Under the pieces are notes generated by a model. The model was not told the DNA's origin. It saw nothing but the letters and a program-made list of their open reading frames with translations, and made no database searches. A stretch of DNA of 64,000 nt from Janthinobacterium sp. J1-1 (GTDB lineage: Bacteria > Pseudomonadota > Gammaproteobacteria > Burkholderiales > Burkholderiaceae_D), in the NCBI RefSeq assembly GCF_030944405.1, contig NZ_CP132339.1:6076001-6140000 (forward strand), given 5' to 3'. The position numbers and the translations under genes are program-made. Shown one piece after another: positions 28,493 to 38,042 of the stretch (position 1 is the first letter of the stretch; each line of letters opens with the position of its first letter).

Positions 28493-29257
28493 ATGAAATT
28501 AGCCACCTGGAACGTCAACTCGCTGAAAGTGCGCCTGCCGCAAGTGCTGCAGTGGCTGGCCGACAATCCGGTCGACATCTTGTGCCTGCAAGAAACCAAG
28601 CTGACCGACGACAAATTCCCTGCCGCCGAGATCGCGGCGGCCGGCTACCAGGTGGTCTTCAGCGGCCAGAAAACCTATAACGGCGTGGCCATCCTGTCCA
28701 AGCTGCCGATCGAGGACGTGGTCAGGAACAATCCCCGCTACGAAGACGCGCAGCAGCGCATCCTGGCCGCCACCATCGGCGGCGTGCGCGTGGTGTGCGC
28801 CTATGTGCCGAACGGCCAGAGCGTCGATTCGGACAAGTATGAATACAAGCTGGGCTGGCTGGCCGCCCTGCATGACTGGCTGGCCGACGAAGCGGCCGCG
28901 CATCCGCAACTGGCGGTGGTGGGCGACTACAATATCGCGCCGGACGACCGCGACGTGCACGACCCGGTCGCCTGGGCCGGCCAGGTGCTGGTGTCCGACA
29001 AGGAACGCGCCGCGCTGCAGCGCCTGTTCGACCTCGGCCTGGTCGATTCCTTCCGCCTGTTCGAGCAGGCCGAAAAAACCTTCAGCTGGTGGGACTACCG
29101 CCAGCTGGGCTTCCGCCTGAACAAGGGCCTGCGCATCGACCATATCCTGCTGTCGGCGCCGCTGGCGGGCCGCTGCAGCGCCTGCGTGATCGACCGCGTG
29201 CCCCGCAAGTGGGAACAGCCGTCCGATCACGCCCCGGTGATCGCCACCATCGATTAA
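28493..29257 (+). CDS. xth: Exodeoxyribonuclease III (AP endonuclease)
   Basis: A 254-residue member of the exonuclease III family, which cuts at abasic sites in base-excision repair. The metal- and phosphate-binding residues are visible: N7 in ATWNVNSLK, E in CLQETKLTD, Y in CAYVPNGQ, D and N in VVGDYNIAP, and D-H in QPSDHAPV. The length is normal. RBS AAGGAACC precedes the ATG. Its stop overlaps by four bases with the end of the converging GGDEF/EAL gene. Confidence 0.95.
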   Translation: MKLATWNVNSLKVRLPQVLQWLADNPVDILCLQETKLTDDKFPAAEIAAAGYQVVFSGQKTYNGVAILSKLPIEDVVRNNPRYEDAQQRILAATIGGVRVVCAYVPNGQSVDSDKYEYKLGWLAALHDWLADEAAAHPQLAVVGDYNIAPDDRDVHDPVAWAGQVLVSDKERAALQRLFDLGLVDSFRLFEQAEKTFSWWDYRQLGFRLNKGLRIDHILLSAPLAGRCSACVIDRVPRKWEQPSDHAPVIATID

Positions 29258-32200
29258 TTCGTTCTTCGTTCGAGCAGTACCTGGGCATTGGACACCGGCA
29301 TCGGCGCCGAGAACAGATAGCCCTGCGCATAGCGGCAGCCTTTGTCCTGCAGCAGGGCGAACTGCTGCTCCGTCTCCACCCCTTCGGCCACGGTCGACAA
29401 TTGCAGGCTGTCGGCCAGCGCGATGATGGCCGAGACGATGGCGCGGTCTTCCGCGCTGGTTTCCAGGTCCTTGATGAAGGCGCGGTCGATCTTGATCTTC
29501 TTGACGGGAAAGCGCTTCAGGTAGGCCAGGCTGGAGTAACCGGTGCCAAAGTCGTCGATCGACAGGCGCAAGCCCATGGCGTTGATCTGGCGCAGGATCT
29601 CCAGGGTCTGCTCGCCCTGCTGCATCAGCGCCGTCTCGGTGATTTCAAACTCCAGCAGACCGGGCGCGATGCCGCTTTCCTCGATGGTGGCGGCGATCGA
29701 CGCCACCAGGCCCGCATGCATGAACTGGCGCGGCGACAGGTTGACCGCCAGCGGCACCGGCTGCAAGCCCTGGCGCAGCCAGTCCATGCTCTGTTCGCAG
29801 GCCTTGCGCATCACCCATTCGCCGACCGGCACGATCATGCCGTTCTCCTCCAGGATGGGAATGAAACGGTCCGGCATCACCAGGCCATGGCCGGGCCGGC
29901 GCCAGCGCAGCAGCACCTCCATGCCATGCAGGGTACGCGTGGCGATATCGATCACCGGCTGGTAATACAGCTCGAACTGGTCCTGCGCCAGCGCCGTGCG
30001 CAGGCTGCTTTCCAGGTCGAAGTGGATCGCCGCCGCCTGGTTCATCTTCTGCGTGAAGAACTGGTAGTTGTTGCGGCCATTGGCCTTGGCGTGATACATG
30101 GCCGCGTCGGCATGGCGCATCAGCGCGTCGACATCGGCGCCGTCGTCCGGATACAGGCAGATGCCGATCGACGGCGTGATGTGCAGCACGTGGCCCTCGA
30201 GCGGAAACGCCGGCGTCAGCGACTCGATGATCTTGGCGGCCACCGTGGCCGCTTCTTCGGCGCCGCGGATGCCCGGCACCAGCACCACGAACTCATCGCC
30301 GCCCAGGCGCGCCACCGTGTCGCTGGCGCGCACCGCGCGGCACAGCCGGGCCGCCACGTCCTTGAGCAGAATATCGCCCGTCATGTGGCCCAGCGAATCG
30401 TTGATGTTCTTGAAGCGGTCCAGGTCGATGAACATCACGGCCAGCTTGCGGCCCGAGCGCTGCGAGGCCAGCATGGCGCGCTCCAGGCGGTCGGCCAGCA
30501 GCGCGCGGTTCGGCAGGCCGGTCAGGCTGTCGTGGTAGGCCATGTGGTGCACGCGCGCCTCGGCCTGGCGCCGCTCGGCGATCTCGCCCTGCAGCAGGGC
30601 GTTGGCGCCGGCCAGTTCGGCGGTGCGCTCCCGCACCCGCAATTCCAGTTCGTCGCGCGCGCGCAGCACCGCTTCGGCCGCCTCGCGGCGCGCCGTCACG
30701 TCGTCGACCAGCCACACCGAGCGGCCATGCGCATGCGCCAGGTCGAACGGGCGTCCTGACAGGCGCGCCCAGAAGCGGCTGCCGTCCTTGCGCACCAGCT
30801 GGTATTCCGACATGTGCACGCGGCCGGCCTCGAAGTCGCGCGCCGTCTCGCCGCGCGCCGCCTTCCACGACGCCAGGTCCGGGTACAGCGCCTGCACCGA
30901 CAGGCCGTTGATCTGCCCGGGACCATAGCCGAACAGCTCTTCCATCTTGCTGTTGGCATGCAGGTTGTAGCCGTTTTCGATCACCGAAATCCCCAGCACG
31001 GCGCTGTCGAGGATGGCCTGGTTTTCCAGCAGCGCATTGCGCAGGGACTCTTCGGCGCGCTTCGCTTCCGTGCGGTCTTCGATGATCCAGATGGTGCCGG
31101 CCGCCGCATCGTCCGGATTGACGACATAGGCGATCAGCTGGCCCCACAAGGTACTGCCGTCCTTGCGCTGCATTTCCACTTCGGTCTGGAACGGCTTGCC
31201 CACCGACAGGAAGGGAAAGGCGGCCGCACCCAGCCTGTCGTAGGCATCCTGCGACAGGTACAGCGCGCGCCCCGGCAGGCCCAGCGCCTCGTCGCCCTTG
31301 TAGCCGAACATTTCGGCAAAGCCCAGGTTGTAGCGCGTGATCAGCCGGTTCTTGGTAAACAGGATGCTGACCGAGGCATTGGTCATGATGGCCGCCACTT
31401 CCATCTGCGTCTGGCGGCTGGCGCTGACGTCTTCCAGTATCCAGATCGTGCCCTGCTCGCTGCGTTCCTGGTCGACCGCCTTGGCGCGGATGCGGCACCA
31501 GAACAGGCTGCCGTCGCGGCGCCGGAACTGCGTTTCTTCCTGCTCGTACGGCAGGCCCTGCCCCAGCAGCGGCGTGGCCAGCGCGCCAAACTCGGCGTAG
31601 GCCTCGGGCGAGGGGAACAGCGCCGCAGCCGGCATGCCCGTCATCTCCTGCTGCGCATAGCCGAACATCTCGGCAAAGCGCGGATTGCAGCGCAAGACCT
31701 GGCGCGAACGCGAAAACAGGATGCCGACCGACGCGTTGTCGAGGATGGCCTGCTGTTCCACCATGGCCCGGCGCAGCTGGTCTTCATCGCGCCGGTGGTC
31801 GCTGATGTCCTCGACGATCCACACCGTGCCGTCCTGCGTATTGAGCGGATCGACGGCGCGCCCGTGCAGCCGGCTCCAGAACAGGCTGCCGTCCAGGCGC
31901 CGCAATTGCAGTTCGGTGCTGAAGGAGCGGCCGATAGACAGCAGCGGGCCGGCCTCGCGGCCCAGCGCCTCGTAGTCTTCCTGCGAGCGGTACAGCGCCA
32001 CGCCGGCCATGCCGGTCAGCTGGTGGCGCGCATAGCCGAGCATTTCGGCGGCGCGGCTATTGCATTCCTCGATCACGCCATCGCGTGAAAACAGGATGCC
32101 GACGGCCGCGCTTTCCAGGATGGCCTGCTGTTCCAGCAGCGACTTGCGCAGCGCCTGCTGGTCGCGCTGCTGCACGCTGATGTCGGCGAATACCAGGGTG

Positions 32201-32532
32201 GCGCCAGCCAGGCCGGCGCCATCAACCGGCAGCAAAGGCCTGGCCCAGACCTGCACCGCGATATGCGCATCGATGCCCTGCAGGCAGCTGTCCCATTCGC
32301 GCTCGCGGCCGTTTGGCCCCAGCGCGGCGCGCAGCATGCTGGTGCTGGACGCGCGGTACGCGTCGCTGAAACAATCGGCCAGCAGCCGCCCCGACACATC
32401 CATGCCCAGCATCCGCGCCAGCGCGTCATTGGCGGCCACCACCATGCCGCAGGCGTCGCAGGCGCAGGCGGGCAAGGCAATCAGCTGCAAGGCATCGGCA
32501 ATGAAATCAGGGCTGGTCGGAACGCGGTTCAT
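29254..32532 (-). CDS. Multi-PAS diguanylate cyclase/phosphodiesterase
   Basis: A 1,092-residue soluble protein. Five PAS domains occupy residues about 1-630; the last four are clearly tandem duplicates, opening QQAILESAAVGILF, QQAILDNASVGILF, TNASVSILFTK and NQAILDSAVLGISV. A coiled coil near 640-690 links them to a GGDEF domain with an intact GGDEF at 744-748. The C-terminal EAL domain reads EVLLR at 872-876 and keeps NLSPRQF, EITET, IDDFGTGYSS, KIKIDR and AEGVET. Both activities look possible. The open frame continues far upstream, but only as antisense to prpR; the PAS homology starts at ATG 32532. No membrane helix is present. Confidence 0.93.
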   Translation of the reverse strand: MNRVPTSPDFIADALQLIALPACACDACGMVVAANDALARMLGMDVSGRLLADCFSDAYRASSTSMLRAALGPNGREREWDSCLQGIDAHIAVQVWARPLLPVDGAGLAGATLVFADISVQQRDQQALRKSLLEQQAILESAAVGILFSRDGVIEECNSRAAEMLGYARHQLTGMAGVALYRSQEDYEALGREAGPLLSIGRSFSTELQLRRLDGSLFWSRLHGRAVDPLNTQDGTVWIVEDISDHRRDEDQLRRAMVEQQAILDNASVGILFSRSRQVLRCNPRFAEMFGYAQQEMTGMPAAALFPSPEAYAEFGALATPLLGQGLPYEQEETQFRRRDGSLFWCRIRAKAVDQERSEQGTIWILEDVSASRQTQMEVAAIMTNASVSILFTKNRLITRYNLGFAEMFGYKGDEALGLPGRALYLSQDAYDRLGAAAFPFLSVGKPFQTEVEMQRKDGSTLWGQLIAYVVNPDDAAAGTIWIIEDRTEAKRAEESLRNALLENQAILDSAVLGISVIENGYNLHANSKMEELFGYGPGQINGLSVQALYPDLASWKAARGETARDFEAGRVHMSEYQLVRKDGSRFWARLSGRPFDLAHAHGRSVWLVDDVTARREAAEAVLRARDELELRVRERTAELAGANALLQGEIAERRQAEARVHHMAYHDSLTGLPNRALLADRLERAMLASQRSGRKLAVMFIDLDRFKNINDSLGHMTGDILLKDVAARLCRAVRASDTVARLGGDEFVVLVPGIRGAEEAATVAAKIIESLTPAFPLEGHVLHITPSIGICLYPDDGADVDALMRHADAAMYHAKANGRNNYQFFTQKMNQAAAIHFDLESSLRTALAQDQFELYYQPVIDIATRTLHGMEVLLRWRRPGHGLVMPDRFIPILEENGMIVPVGEWVMRKACEQSMDWLRQGLQPVPLAVNLSPRQFMHAGLVASIAATIEESGIAPGLLEFEITETALMQQGEQTLEILRQINAMGLRLSIDDFGTGYSSLAYLKRFPVKKIKIDRAFIKDLETSAEDRAIVSAIIALADSLQLSTVAEGVETEQQFALLQDKGCRYAQGYLFSAPMPVSNAQVLLERRTN

Positions 32533-32730
32533 GGACACCACAAGGTTGAAAAGACGGCAAACGTATGCATTCAGGCAACAAGATGCTGACAGATCATAAA
32601 CCAGTTTCACCGGATTTTTCCAACTGACGCCAGAGCGGCACGCGCAAGCCATGGCGCGTGCCGGCGATACAACAGACCACTTGCCTGTTTCACCGTCAGA
32701 CAGCGAAGCAAATGCTTTACAATCGGCCCC

Positions 32731-34353
32731 ATGCGCCGCCCTTCCCTGCCCATGCTGGACCACCGCGACAAGCCCGTCATCTGGACCGTCTCGGTCTCGC
32801 GCCTGTTCGACCTGTTCCGCGACATCACCCTCGAATACGACCACCTGGCCACCATCGAGCCGATCAACCTGGGCTTTGACGACGCCGTGCGCCATATCCG
32901 CGAACGCATGGCCGTCGAACGCTGCGACGCCGTGATCGCGGCCGGCTCGAACGGCGCCTATCTGAAAGGCCGGCTGTCGGTGCCGGTGATTATCGCCAAG
33001 GCCAGCGGCTACGACGTGATGCAGGCGCTGGCGCGCGCGCGCCGCATCTCGCCGCAGATCGGCGTGGTGACCTACCAGGATACGATGCCGGAACTGGCCG
33101 AATTCGCATCCACCTTCGGCTTTCGCATCGCGCAGCGCAGCTATGCCACCGAAGAAGACGCGCGCGCGCAGATCAATGAACTCAAGGCGGCCGGCGTGAA
33201 AGCCATCGTCGGCGCCGGCCTGGTGACCGACCTGGCCGAAGAGGCCGGGCTGGCGGCCGTGTTCGTGTATTCGGCCACGGCGATCCGGCGCGCCTTCGAC
33301 GATGCGCTGGAACTGGCGCGCCTGACCCAGCTCGAAGCGAACCGCGGCAAGCGCGCGCCCGCCGGCGAAGTGCAGCGCGCGCGCCATGGCCTGCACGATT
33401 TGCGCGGCGAGTCCGACACGATGGAAGCGTTGCGCCAGTCGGTGGTCCTGTTCGGCAAATCGCCGGCGACGGTGCTGATCCAGGGCGAGACGGGCACCGG
33501 CAAGGAACTGGTGGCGCAGGCGATCCACCGCGAAAGCCCGCGCAACCTGGGCGTCAACCGGCCGTTTGTCGCCATCAATTGCGGCGCCATCGCCGAATCC
33601 CTGCTGGAATCGGAACTGTTCGGCCACGAGGACGGCGCGTTTACGGGCGCGCGCCGCGGCGGCCACGCGGGCCTGTTCGAGGCGGCCAACCACGGCACCC
33701 TGTTCCTGGATGAAATCGGCGAAATGCCCCTGCCTTTGCAAACGCGCTTGCTGCGCGTGCTGGAAGAGCGCGAAGTGGTGCGCGTCGGCGGCACGCGGCC
33801 GATCCCGATTCACGTGCGCATCATCAGCGCCACCCACTGCGACCTGGAGCAGCGCATCCGCGAAGGACGCTTCCGGGCCGACCTGTTCTACCGCCTGGCC
33901 GTGCTGCGTCTGCAGCTGCCGGCGCTGCGCGAGCGCGCGGGCGACATCGCCGGCCTGATGGAGTGGTCGCTGAAAACCGCGCTGGCCGCGCTGGGCGCGC
34001 GCCCGCAGCCGAACCTGCATGCCGAGCTGCTGGCCTGCGCGCCGCTGCTGCGCCGCTACGGCTGGCCCGGCAATGTGCGCGAACTGCGCAACCTGGCCGA
34101 ACGGCTGGCCCTGTTCCTGGCGGCCGAACCGCTGCAGGCGCTGACACCGGCCTTTATGCTGGCCGTGGCGCCGGAGTTGGGCGCGAGCGGCGACAGCGTG
34201 CCGCAATCCCCTTCCTTGCCGGCGGCGACGCTGTCCGCGCGCGAAGAAAGCGCGGCCGAAGTGCTGGCCCGCTTCGGCGGCCGGCGCGACGCGGCCGCGC
34301 AACACCTGGGCATCAGCCGCACCACCTTGTGGCGTCGGCTGCGCGCGTCGTGA
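32731..34353 (+). CDS. prpR: Sigma-54-dependent regulator PrpR (propionate catabolism)
   Basis: A 540-residue activator closely resembling E. coli PrpR. The N-terminal sensor domain (about 10-200) has [20 protein letters not shown] and [18 protein letters not shown]. The AAA+ domain has Walker A GETGTGKE from residue 252 and the sigma-54 contact GAFTGA at 302-307. The C-terminal Fis-type helix-turn-helix is [11 protein letters not shown]. In relatives the sensor binds 2-methylcitrate and the protein activates prpBCDE. No prp gene lies nearby: the next gene, 10 bases downstream, is a PhyH-type dioxygenase. Either the prp operon lies elsewhere or this copy serves other targets. Confidence 0.92.
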   Translation: MRRPSLPMLDHRDKPVIWTVSVSRLFDLFRDITLEYDHLATIEPINLGFDDAVRHIRERMAVERCDAVIAAGSNGAYLKGRLSVPVIIAKASGYDVMQALARARRISPQIGVVTYQDTMPELAEFASTFGFRIAQRSYATEEDARAQINELKAAGVKAIVGAGLVTDLAEEAGLAAVFVYSATAIRRAFDDALELARLTQLEANRGKRAPAGEVQRARHGLHDLRGESDTMEALRQSVVLFGKSPATVLIQGETGTGKELVAQAIHRESPRNLGVNRPFVAINCGAIAESLLESELFGHEDGAFTGARRGGHAGLFEAANHGTLFLDEIGEMPLPLQTRLLRVLEEREVVRVGGTRPIPIHVRIISATHCDLEQRIREGRFRADLFYRLAVLRLQLPALRERAGDIAGLMEWSLKTALAALGARPQPNLHAELLACAPLLRRYGWPGNVRELRNLAERLALFLAAEPLQALTPAFMLAVAPELGASGDSVPQSPSLPAATLSAREESAAEVLARFGGRRDAAAQHLGISRTTLWRRLRAS

Positions 34354-34363
34354 TGGAGACGCC

Positions 34364-35290
34364 ATGATGGATGACATGCCATTGCTGCGCAGCCTGTGGC
34401 AGCGCAGCGCCGGCCCGGCCGGTGACAAGGGCGCCGCCACGCCGGCGCGGCATCAGCAGGAAGTCAGGGCGCTGTACGCGCGCGGCATCTTCATGGACGA
34501 TGCGCTGCAGTTCCTGTTCCACCAGCGGCCATCGCTGGACGCATTCCTGGCCTGGACCACGGTGCGCACGCGCGCGCGGCCGGCCCACGCGTTTGACATC
34601 GTCGACGACGTGCTGTCCTTCGATGAGCTGCAATTCTGGGAGCGCAACGGCTACGTGGTGCTGCGCGGCGCCGTGCCAAAAACCCAATGCGCGGCGGCGC
34701 AGGCCGCGATCTGGGACTACCTGGGCGCCAGCCTCGATGACCGCGCGTCCTGGTACCGGGCGCACCCGGGCAAGGTGGGCTTCATGCTGCAGTTTTCCGA
34801 CCATCCGGCGCTGGAAACCATCCGCCACCAGCCGCGCATCCGGCGCGCCTACCAGCAACTGTATCGCAGCGAGGCGATTTATCCGACCATCGACAAGGTC
34901 AGCTTCAATCCGCCGCAAGCCGCGGACACCTGCTTCACGGGCAGCCCGCTGCACTGGGATACCAGCCTGGCCTTGCCGATCCCGTTCAAGCTGCAAGGCC
35001 TGCTGTACCTGGGCGACTGCGCCGCCAGCCATGGCGCGTTTCACTGCGTGCCGGGCTTCCAGCACCGCATCGGCGACTGGCTGGCGACGGTACCGCCCGG
35101 CCACAATCCGCGCGAGTGGGCGCTGCAGCAGCTGCGGCCGGTGGCAGTGCCGGGCCAGGCCGGCGACTTCATCATCTGGCACCAGGCCCTGCCCCATTGC
35201 GCCACGCCCAACCTCGGCGACGTGCCAAGAATGGTGCAATACCTGAGCTACCATGCCGACGATGGCGTAGACCAGGAGGAGTGGATCTGA
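34364..35290 (+). CDS. PhyH-type Fe(II)/2-oxoglutarate dioxygenase
   Basis: A 308-residue oxygenase of the phytanoyl-CoA dioxygenase family. The iron triad is likely His197 and Asp199 (LHWDTS) with His278 (HCATPN), and an arginine in DVPRM would bind 2-oxoglutarate. FWERNGYVVLRGAVP is the usual family entry segment, and LQGLLYLGDCAASHGAF forms the core strand. The first 75 residues have no match I know. It starts 10 bases after prpR and is probably co-transcribed. The substrate is unknown. Confidence 0.87.
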   Translation: MMDDMPLLRSLWQRSAGPAGDKGAATPARHQQEVRALYARGIFMDDALQFLFHQRPSLDAFLAWTTVRTRARPAHAFDIVDDVLSFDELQFWERNGYVVLRGAVPKTQCAAAQAAIWDYLGASLDDRASWYRAHPGKVGFMLQFSDHPALETIRHQPRIRRAYQQLYRSEAIYPTIDKVSFNPPQAADTCFTGSPLHWDTSLALPIPFKLQGLLYLGDCAASHGAFHCVPGFQHRIGDWLATVPPGHNPREWALQQLRPVAVPGQAGDFIIWHQALPHCATPNLGDVPRMVQYLSYHADDGVDQEEWI

Positions 35291-35399
35291 GGGCGGCGGC
35301 GCCGTTCATCCCGCGGTATCGCCACTCATCACCTGGCAGTAGCCAAGCGCAGCGCGCTTCGCCAAGATCGGCCTGTCGATCACTTACCCGGAGCCTGCC

Positions 35400-36290
35400 A
35401 TGACCCTCTTCCTGCTGCGCCGCTGCGCCGCCTTTTTCACCACCCTGGCCATCGCCTGCGCCGCCCAGGCTGCGCCCGTATCCGCCCGCACGGCCTTCCA
35501 GGTCGCCGTCACCGGCCAGGGCGCGCCCGTGATCCTGATTCCCGGCCTGGCCTCCTCCGGCGAGGTGTGGCAAGCCACGGTCGCGCGCCTGTGCGGCGAC
35601 GCTCGCCCGCAGCGCCAGTGCCATGTCCTGACGCTGGCCGGTTTTGCCGGTGTGCCGAAGATCGAAGGAGATTTGCTGGCGCAGGCCGAAACGCAGCTGG
35701 CGGCCTATATCCGCGATCATCAACTGGGAAAGCCGGCCATTATCGGCCACAGCCTGGGCGGCTTCCTGGCGCTCAAACTGGCCATCGGCCATCCGCGGCA
35801 GGCGGGGAAACTGATCATCGTCGACTCGCTGCCGGCGCTGGGCGCGGCCCAGTTGCCAAGCATCACGCCGGAACAGCTGCAAGGCATGGCCGCGCAGATG
35901 CGCAGCGCCATGCGCGCGCAGGATGGCGCCGGCTTTGCCGAAGGCCAGCGCCGTTCGGTCGCCAGCATGGCCGGCAAGCCGGACGACGTGGCGCGCATCC
36001 TGGACTGGGGCGCGCGCTCGGACAGGAACACGGTGATCGACACGATGGCCACCCTGATCGGCACGGATTTGCGCCAGGACGTGGCGCGGATCGCCTCGCC
36101 CACGCTGGTGCTGGGCACCTGGATCGCCTACAAGGATTATGCGCCGCGCGCCGCCACCGAAGCCGTGTTCCGCAGCCAGTACCAGCAGCTGCCGGGCGTG
36201 CGGGTCGTCATGAGCGATGCGGCGCGCCACTTCATCATGTACGATGATCCCGACTGGCTGCATGGCCAGATCGAACAATTCCTGAACTGA
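35400..36290 (+). CDS. Exported alpha/beta hydrolase
   Basis: A 296-residue hydrolase with a signal peptide (about residues 1-24, ending AAQAAP), so it acts in the periplasm or outside. The oxyanion-hole segment VILIPGLASSG is followed by the nucleophile elbow GHSLGG with Ser118. The catalytic His is likely in ARHFIMYDDP near the C-terminus, with an Asp in VLGTWIAYKDYA region or just before it. The fold is the common esterase/lipase type and the substrate is not predictable. It is followed after 16 bases by a LytS-type kinase. Confidence 0.85.
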   Translation: MTLFLLRRCAAFFTTLAIACAAQAAPVSARTAFQVAVTGQGAPVILIPGLASSGEVWQATVARLCGDARPQRQCHVLTLAGFAGVPKIEGDLLAQAETQLAAYIRDHQLGKPAIIGHSLGGFLALKLAIGHPRQAGKLIIVDSLPALGAAQLPSITPEQLQGMAAQMRSAMRAQDGAGFAEGQRRSVASMAGKPDDVARILDWGARSDRNTVIDTMATLIGTDLRQDVARIASPTLVLGTWIAYKDYAPRAATEAVFRSQYQQLPGVRVVMSDAARHFIMYDDPDWLHGQIEQFLN

Positions 36291-36306
36291 GCCGCCTGCC
36301 CTTTGC

Positions 36307-37341
36307 ATGAAACATTCGCCGCCCCTGCTCGCCCGCTTGAACTGGTACTGGATCTTCCAGCTGGCGGGCTGGAACATCGCTGCAATGCTGAGTTTGCTGA
36401 GCCTGAGCCGCGCGCCTCTGAGCTGGGCCATCCTCGGTGTCTGCTGGTGGGGCGCCGCCAGCGGGCTGCTGCTGTCGATGGCCTGGCGCCGCGTGCTGCA
36501 ACGGCGCGGCTGGATCCACGGCCGCTTCGCCTGGCAGTATGTGCTGCCCGCCCTGATGCCGCTGGCGCTGGCGCAGTGCGCGCTGGCGGGACTGGGTTAC
36601 GTGGTGCTGCAGCCGTTCGGCCCGGTCACCAGCCTGAACTGGCTGCCGTCGGCGCTGATTTCCTGGTTCACGACCTTCCTGGTCTGGACCGTGCTGTATT
36701 CGATGGTGCAGTCGCTGCGCCGCGCCAGCCGCTTCGAAGCCGAAGCGCTGCGCCTGGAAGTGCTGGCCAAGGACGCCGAGCTGCGCGCGCTGCAGGCCCA
36801 GGTCAACCCGCATTTCTTTTTCAATAGCCTCAACAGCGTGCGCGCGCTGGTGTTTGAAAACCAGGCAGCGGCCGCCGGCATGGTCGACCAGCTGGCCGCG
36901 CTGATGCGCTACACGCTGCAATCGAACCGGCACGACACCGTGCCGCTGGCCGACGAATGGCAGGCGGTGCAAACCTACCTGGCGATCGAGGCGATCCGCT
37001 TCGAAGCGCGGCTGCGCGTGACCCTGGCGTTTGAGGCGGGACTCGCCGCCGTGCGCATCCCGCCGATGGCATTGCAGACGCTGGTGGAAAACGCCGTCAA
37101 GCATGGCGTCGAACCGTGTTTGCATGGCAGCGAGATCGCCATCAGCGCCAGGCGCCACCATGACGGCGTCATCATCACGGTGAGCAACACGGGAGTGCTG
37201 CGCGCGCCATCGGGTTCGCCTCGTACCGGGCTGGCCAACGTGCGCCAGCGCCTGCATCTGGCGCTGGGCCCTGCGGCCACGCTGTCGCTCGATGAACGCG
37301 ACGGCGCCGTGCATGCCGTGCTGCTGTTGCCGCAGCCATGA
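36307..37341 (+). CDS. LytS-type sensor histidine kinase (second pair)
   Basis: A 344-residue kinase. Four hydrophobic segments lie in residues about 12-140, with very short loops, so sensing is probably within the membrane. The cytoplasmic part is the His_kinase PF06580 type, with QAQVNPHFFFNSLNS (phospho-acceptor His169), MALQTLVENAVKHGVEP and a C-terminal TGLANVRQRL. Its stop overlaps the start of the following LytTR regulator by four bases (ATGA), so they are a coupled pair. This is a different subtype from the LytS at 6836, which has a long loop between two helices. Confidence 0.9.
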   Translation: MKHSPPLLARLNWYWIFQLAGWNIAAMLSLLSLSRAPLSWAILGVCWWGAASGLLLSMAWRRVLQRRGWIHGRFAWQYVLPALMPLALAQCALAGLGYVVLQPFGPVTSLNWLPSALISWFTTFLVWTVLYSMVQSLRRASRFEAEALRLEVLAKDAELRALQAQVNPHFFFNSLNSVRALVFENQAAAAGMVDQLAALMRYTLQSNRHDTVPLADEWQAVQTYLAIEAIRFEARLRVTLAFEAGLAAVRIPPMALQTLVENAVKHGVEPCLHGSEIAISARRHHDGVIITVSNTGVLRAPSGSPRTGLANVRQRLHLALGPAATLSLDERDGAVHAVLLLPQP

Positions 37342-38042
37342 GCCGCTTGCGCGTCCTGCTGGTCGACGACGAACGCCTGGCGCGCGCCGAATTGCGGCGC
37401 CTGTTGCAAGCCCATCCCTCGGTGGAGATCGCCGGCGAGGCGGCCAGCGCCTTGGAGGCGATGGCGCAGATCGCGGCGCTGCAACCGGATTTGCTGCTGC
37501 TCGACGTGCAGATGCCGGGCGGCTCGGGTTTTGATTTATTGGCCGCGCTCGACCACGCGCCCGACGTGATCTTCTGCACCGCCTACGACCAGTACGCGCT
37601 GCAGGCGTTTGAAGTGAGCGCCCTCGACTACCTGCAAAAGCCGGTGCAGGCGCAGCGCCTGGCCACGGCACTGGCGCGCGCCGGTGCCCGAGTTCAGGCG
37701 CTGCCGGCATCGGCAGCGCGCAAGATCTTTATCAAGGATGGCGAGCGCTGCTGGTTCGTGGCGCTGGCCGACATCATGCTGTTCACCTCGGAAGGCAATT
37801 ACGCGCGCGTGCATTTCGGCTCGCAACAGCCACTGATGCCGCGCTCGCTGAACCAGCTCGAAGAACGGCTGGACCCGGCCCAGTTCCTGCGCGCCAACCG
37901 GCGCCAGATCGTCAACCTGGCGCACGTGAAACAGGTGACGGCGAATGCGGCCGATGGCCTGGAACTGCTGCTGGCCGACGGCACGCAAGTCGAGGTATCG
38001 CGCCGCCGCGCGCAGCAGTTCCGCGCCGCCGCCAGCCTTTAG
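37338..38042 (+). CDS. LytTR-family response regulator (second pair)
   Basis: A 234-residue regulator. The receiver domain has D10-D11, phospho-acceptor D56 (LLLLDVQMPGG) and FCTAYDQYALQAFEVSALDY; the LytTR DNA-binding domain covers about residues 130-230 (KIFIKDGERCWFV, FLRANRRQIVNLAHV). It overlaps the kinase stop by four bases at its start, and its own stop overlaps by four bases the end of the converging tricorn-like gene. Targets are unknown. Confidence 0.92.
   Translation: MSRLRVLLVDDERLARAELRRLLQAHPSVEIAGEAASALEAMAQIAALQPDLLLLDVQMPGGSGFDLLAALDHAPDVIFCTAYDQYALQAFEVSALDYLQKPVQAQRLATALARAGARVQALPASAARKIFIKDGERCWFVALADIMLFTSEGNYARVHFGSQQPLMPRSLNQLEERLDPAQFLRANRRQIVNLAHVKQVTANAADGLELLLADGTQVEVSRRRAQQFRAAASL

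Noticed and set aside
32533..34440. Upstream extension of the GGDEF/EAL frame to 34440
   Set aside because: It runs antisense through prpR and has no homology; the PAS array begins at the ATG at 32532.
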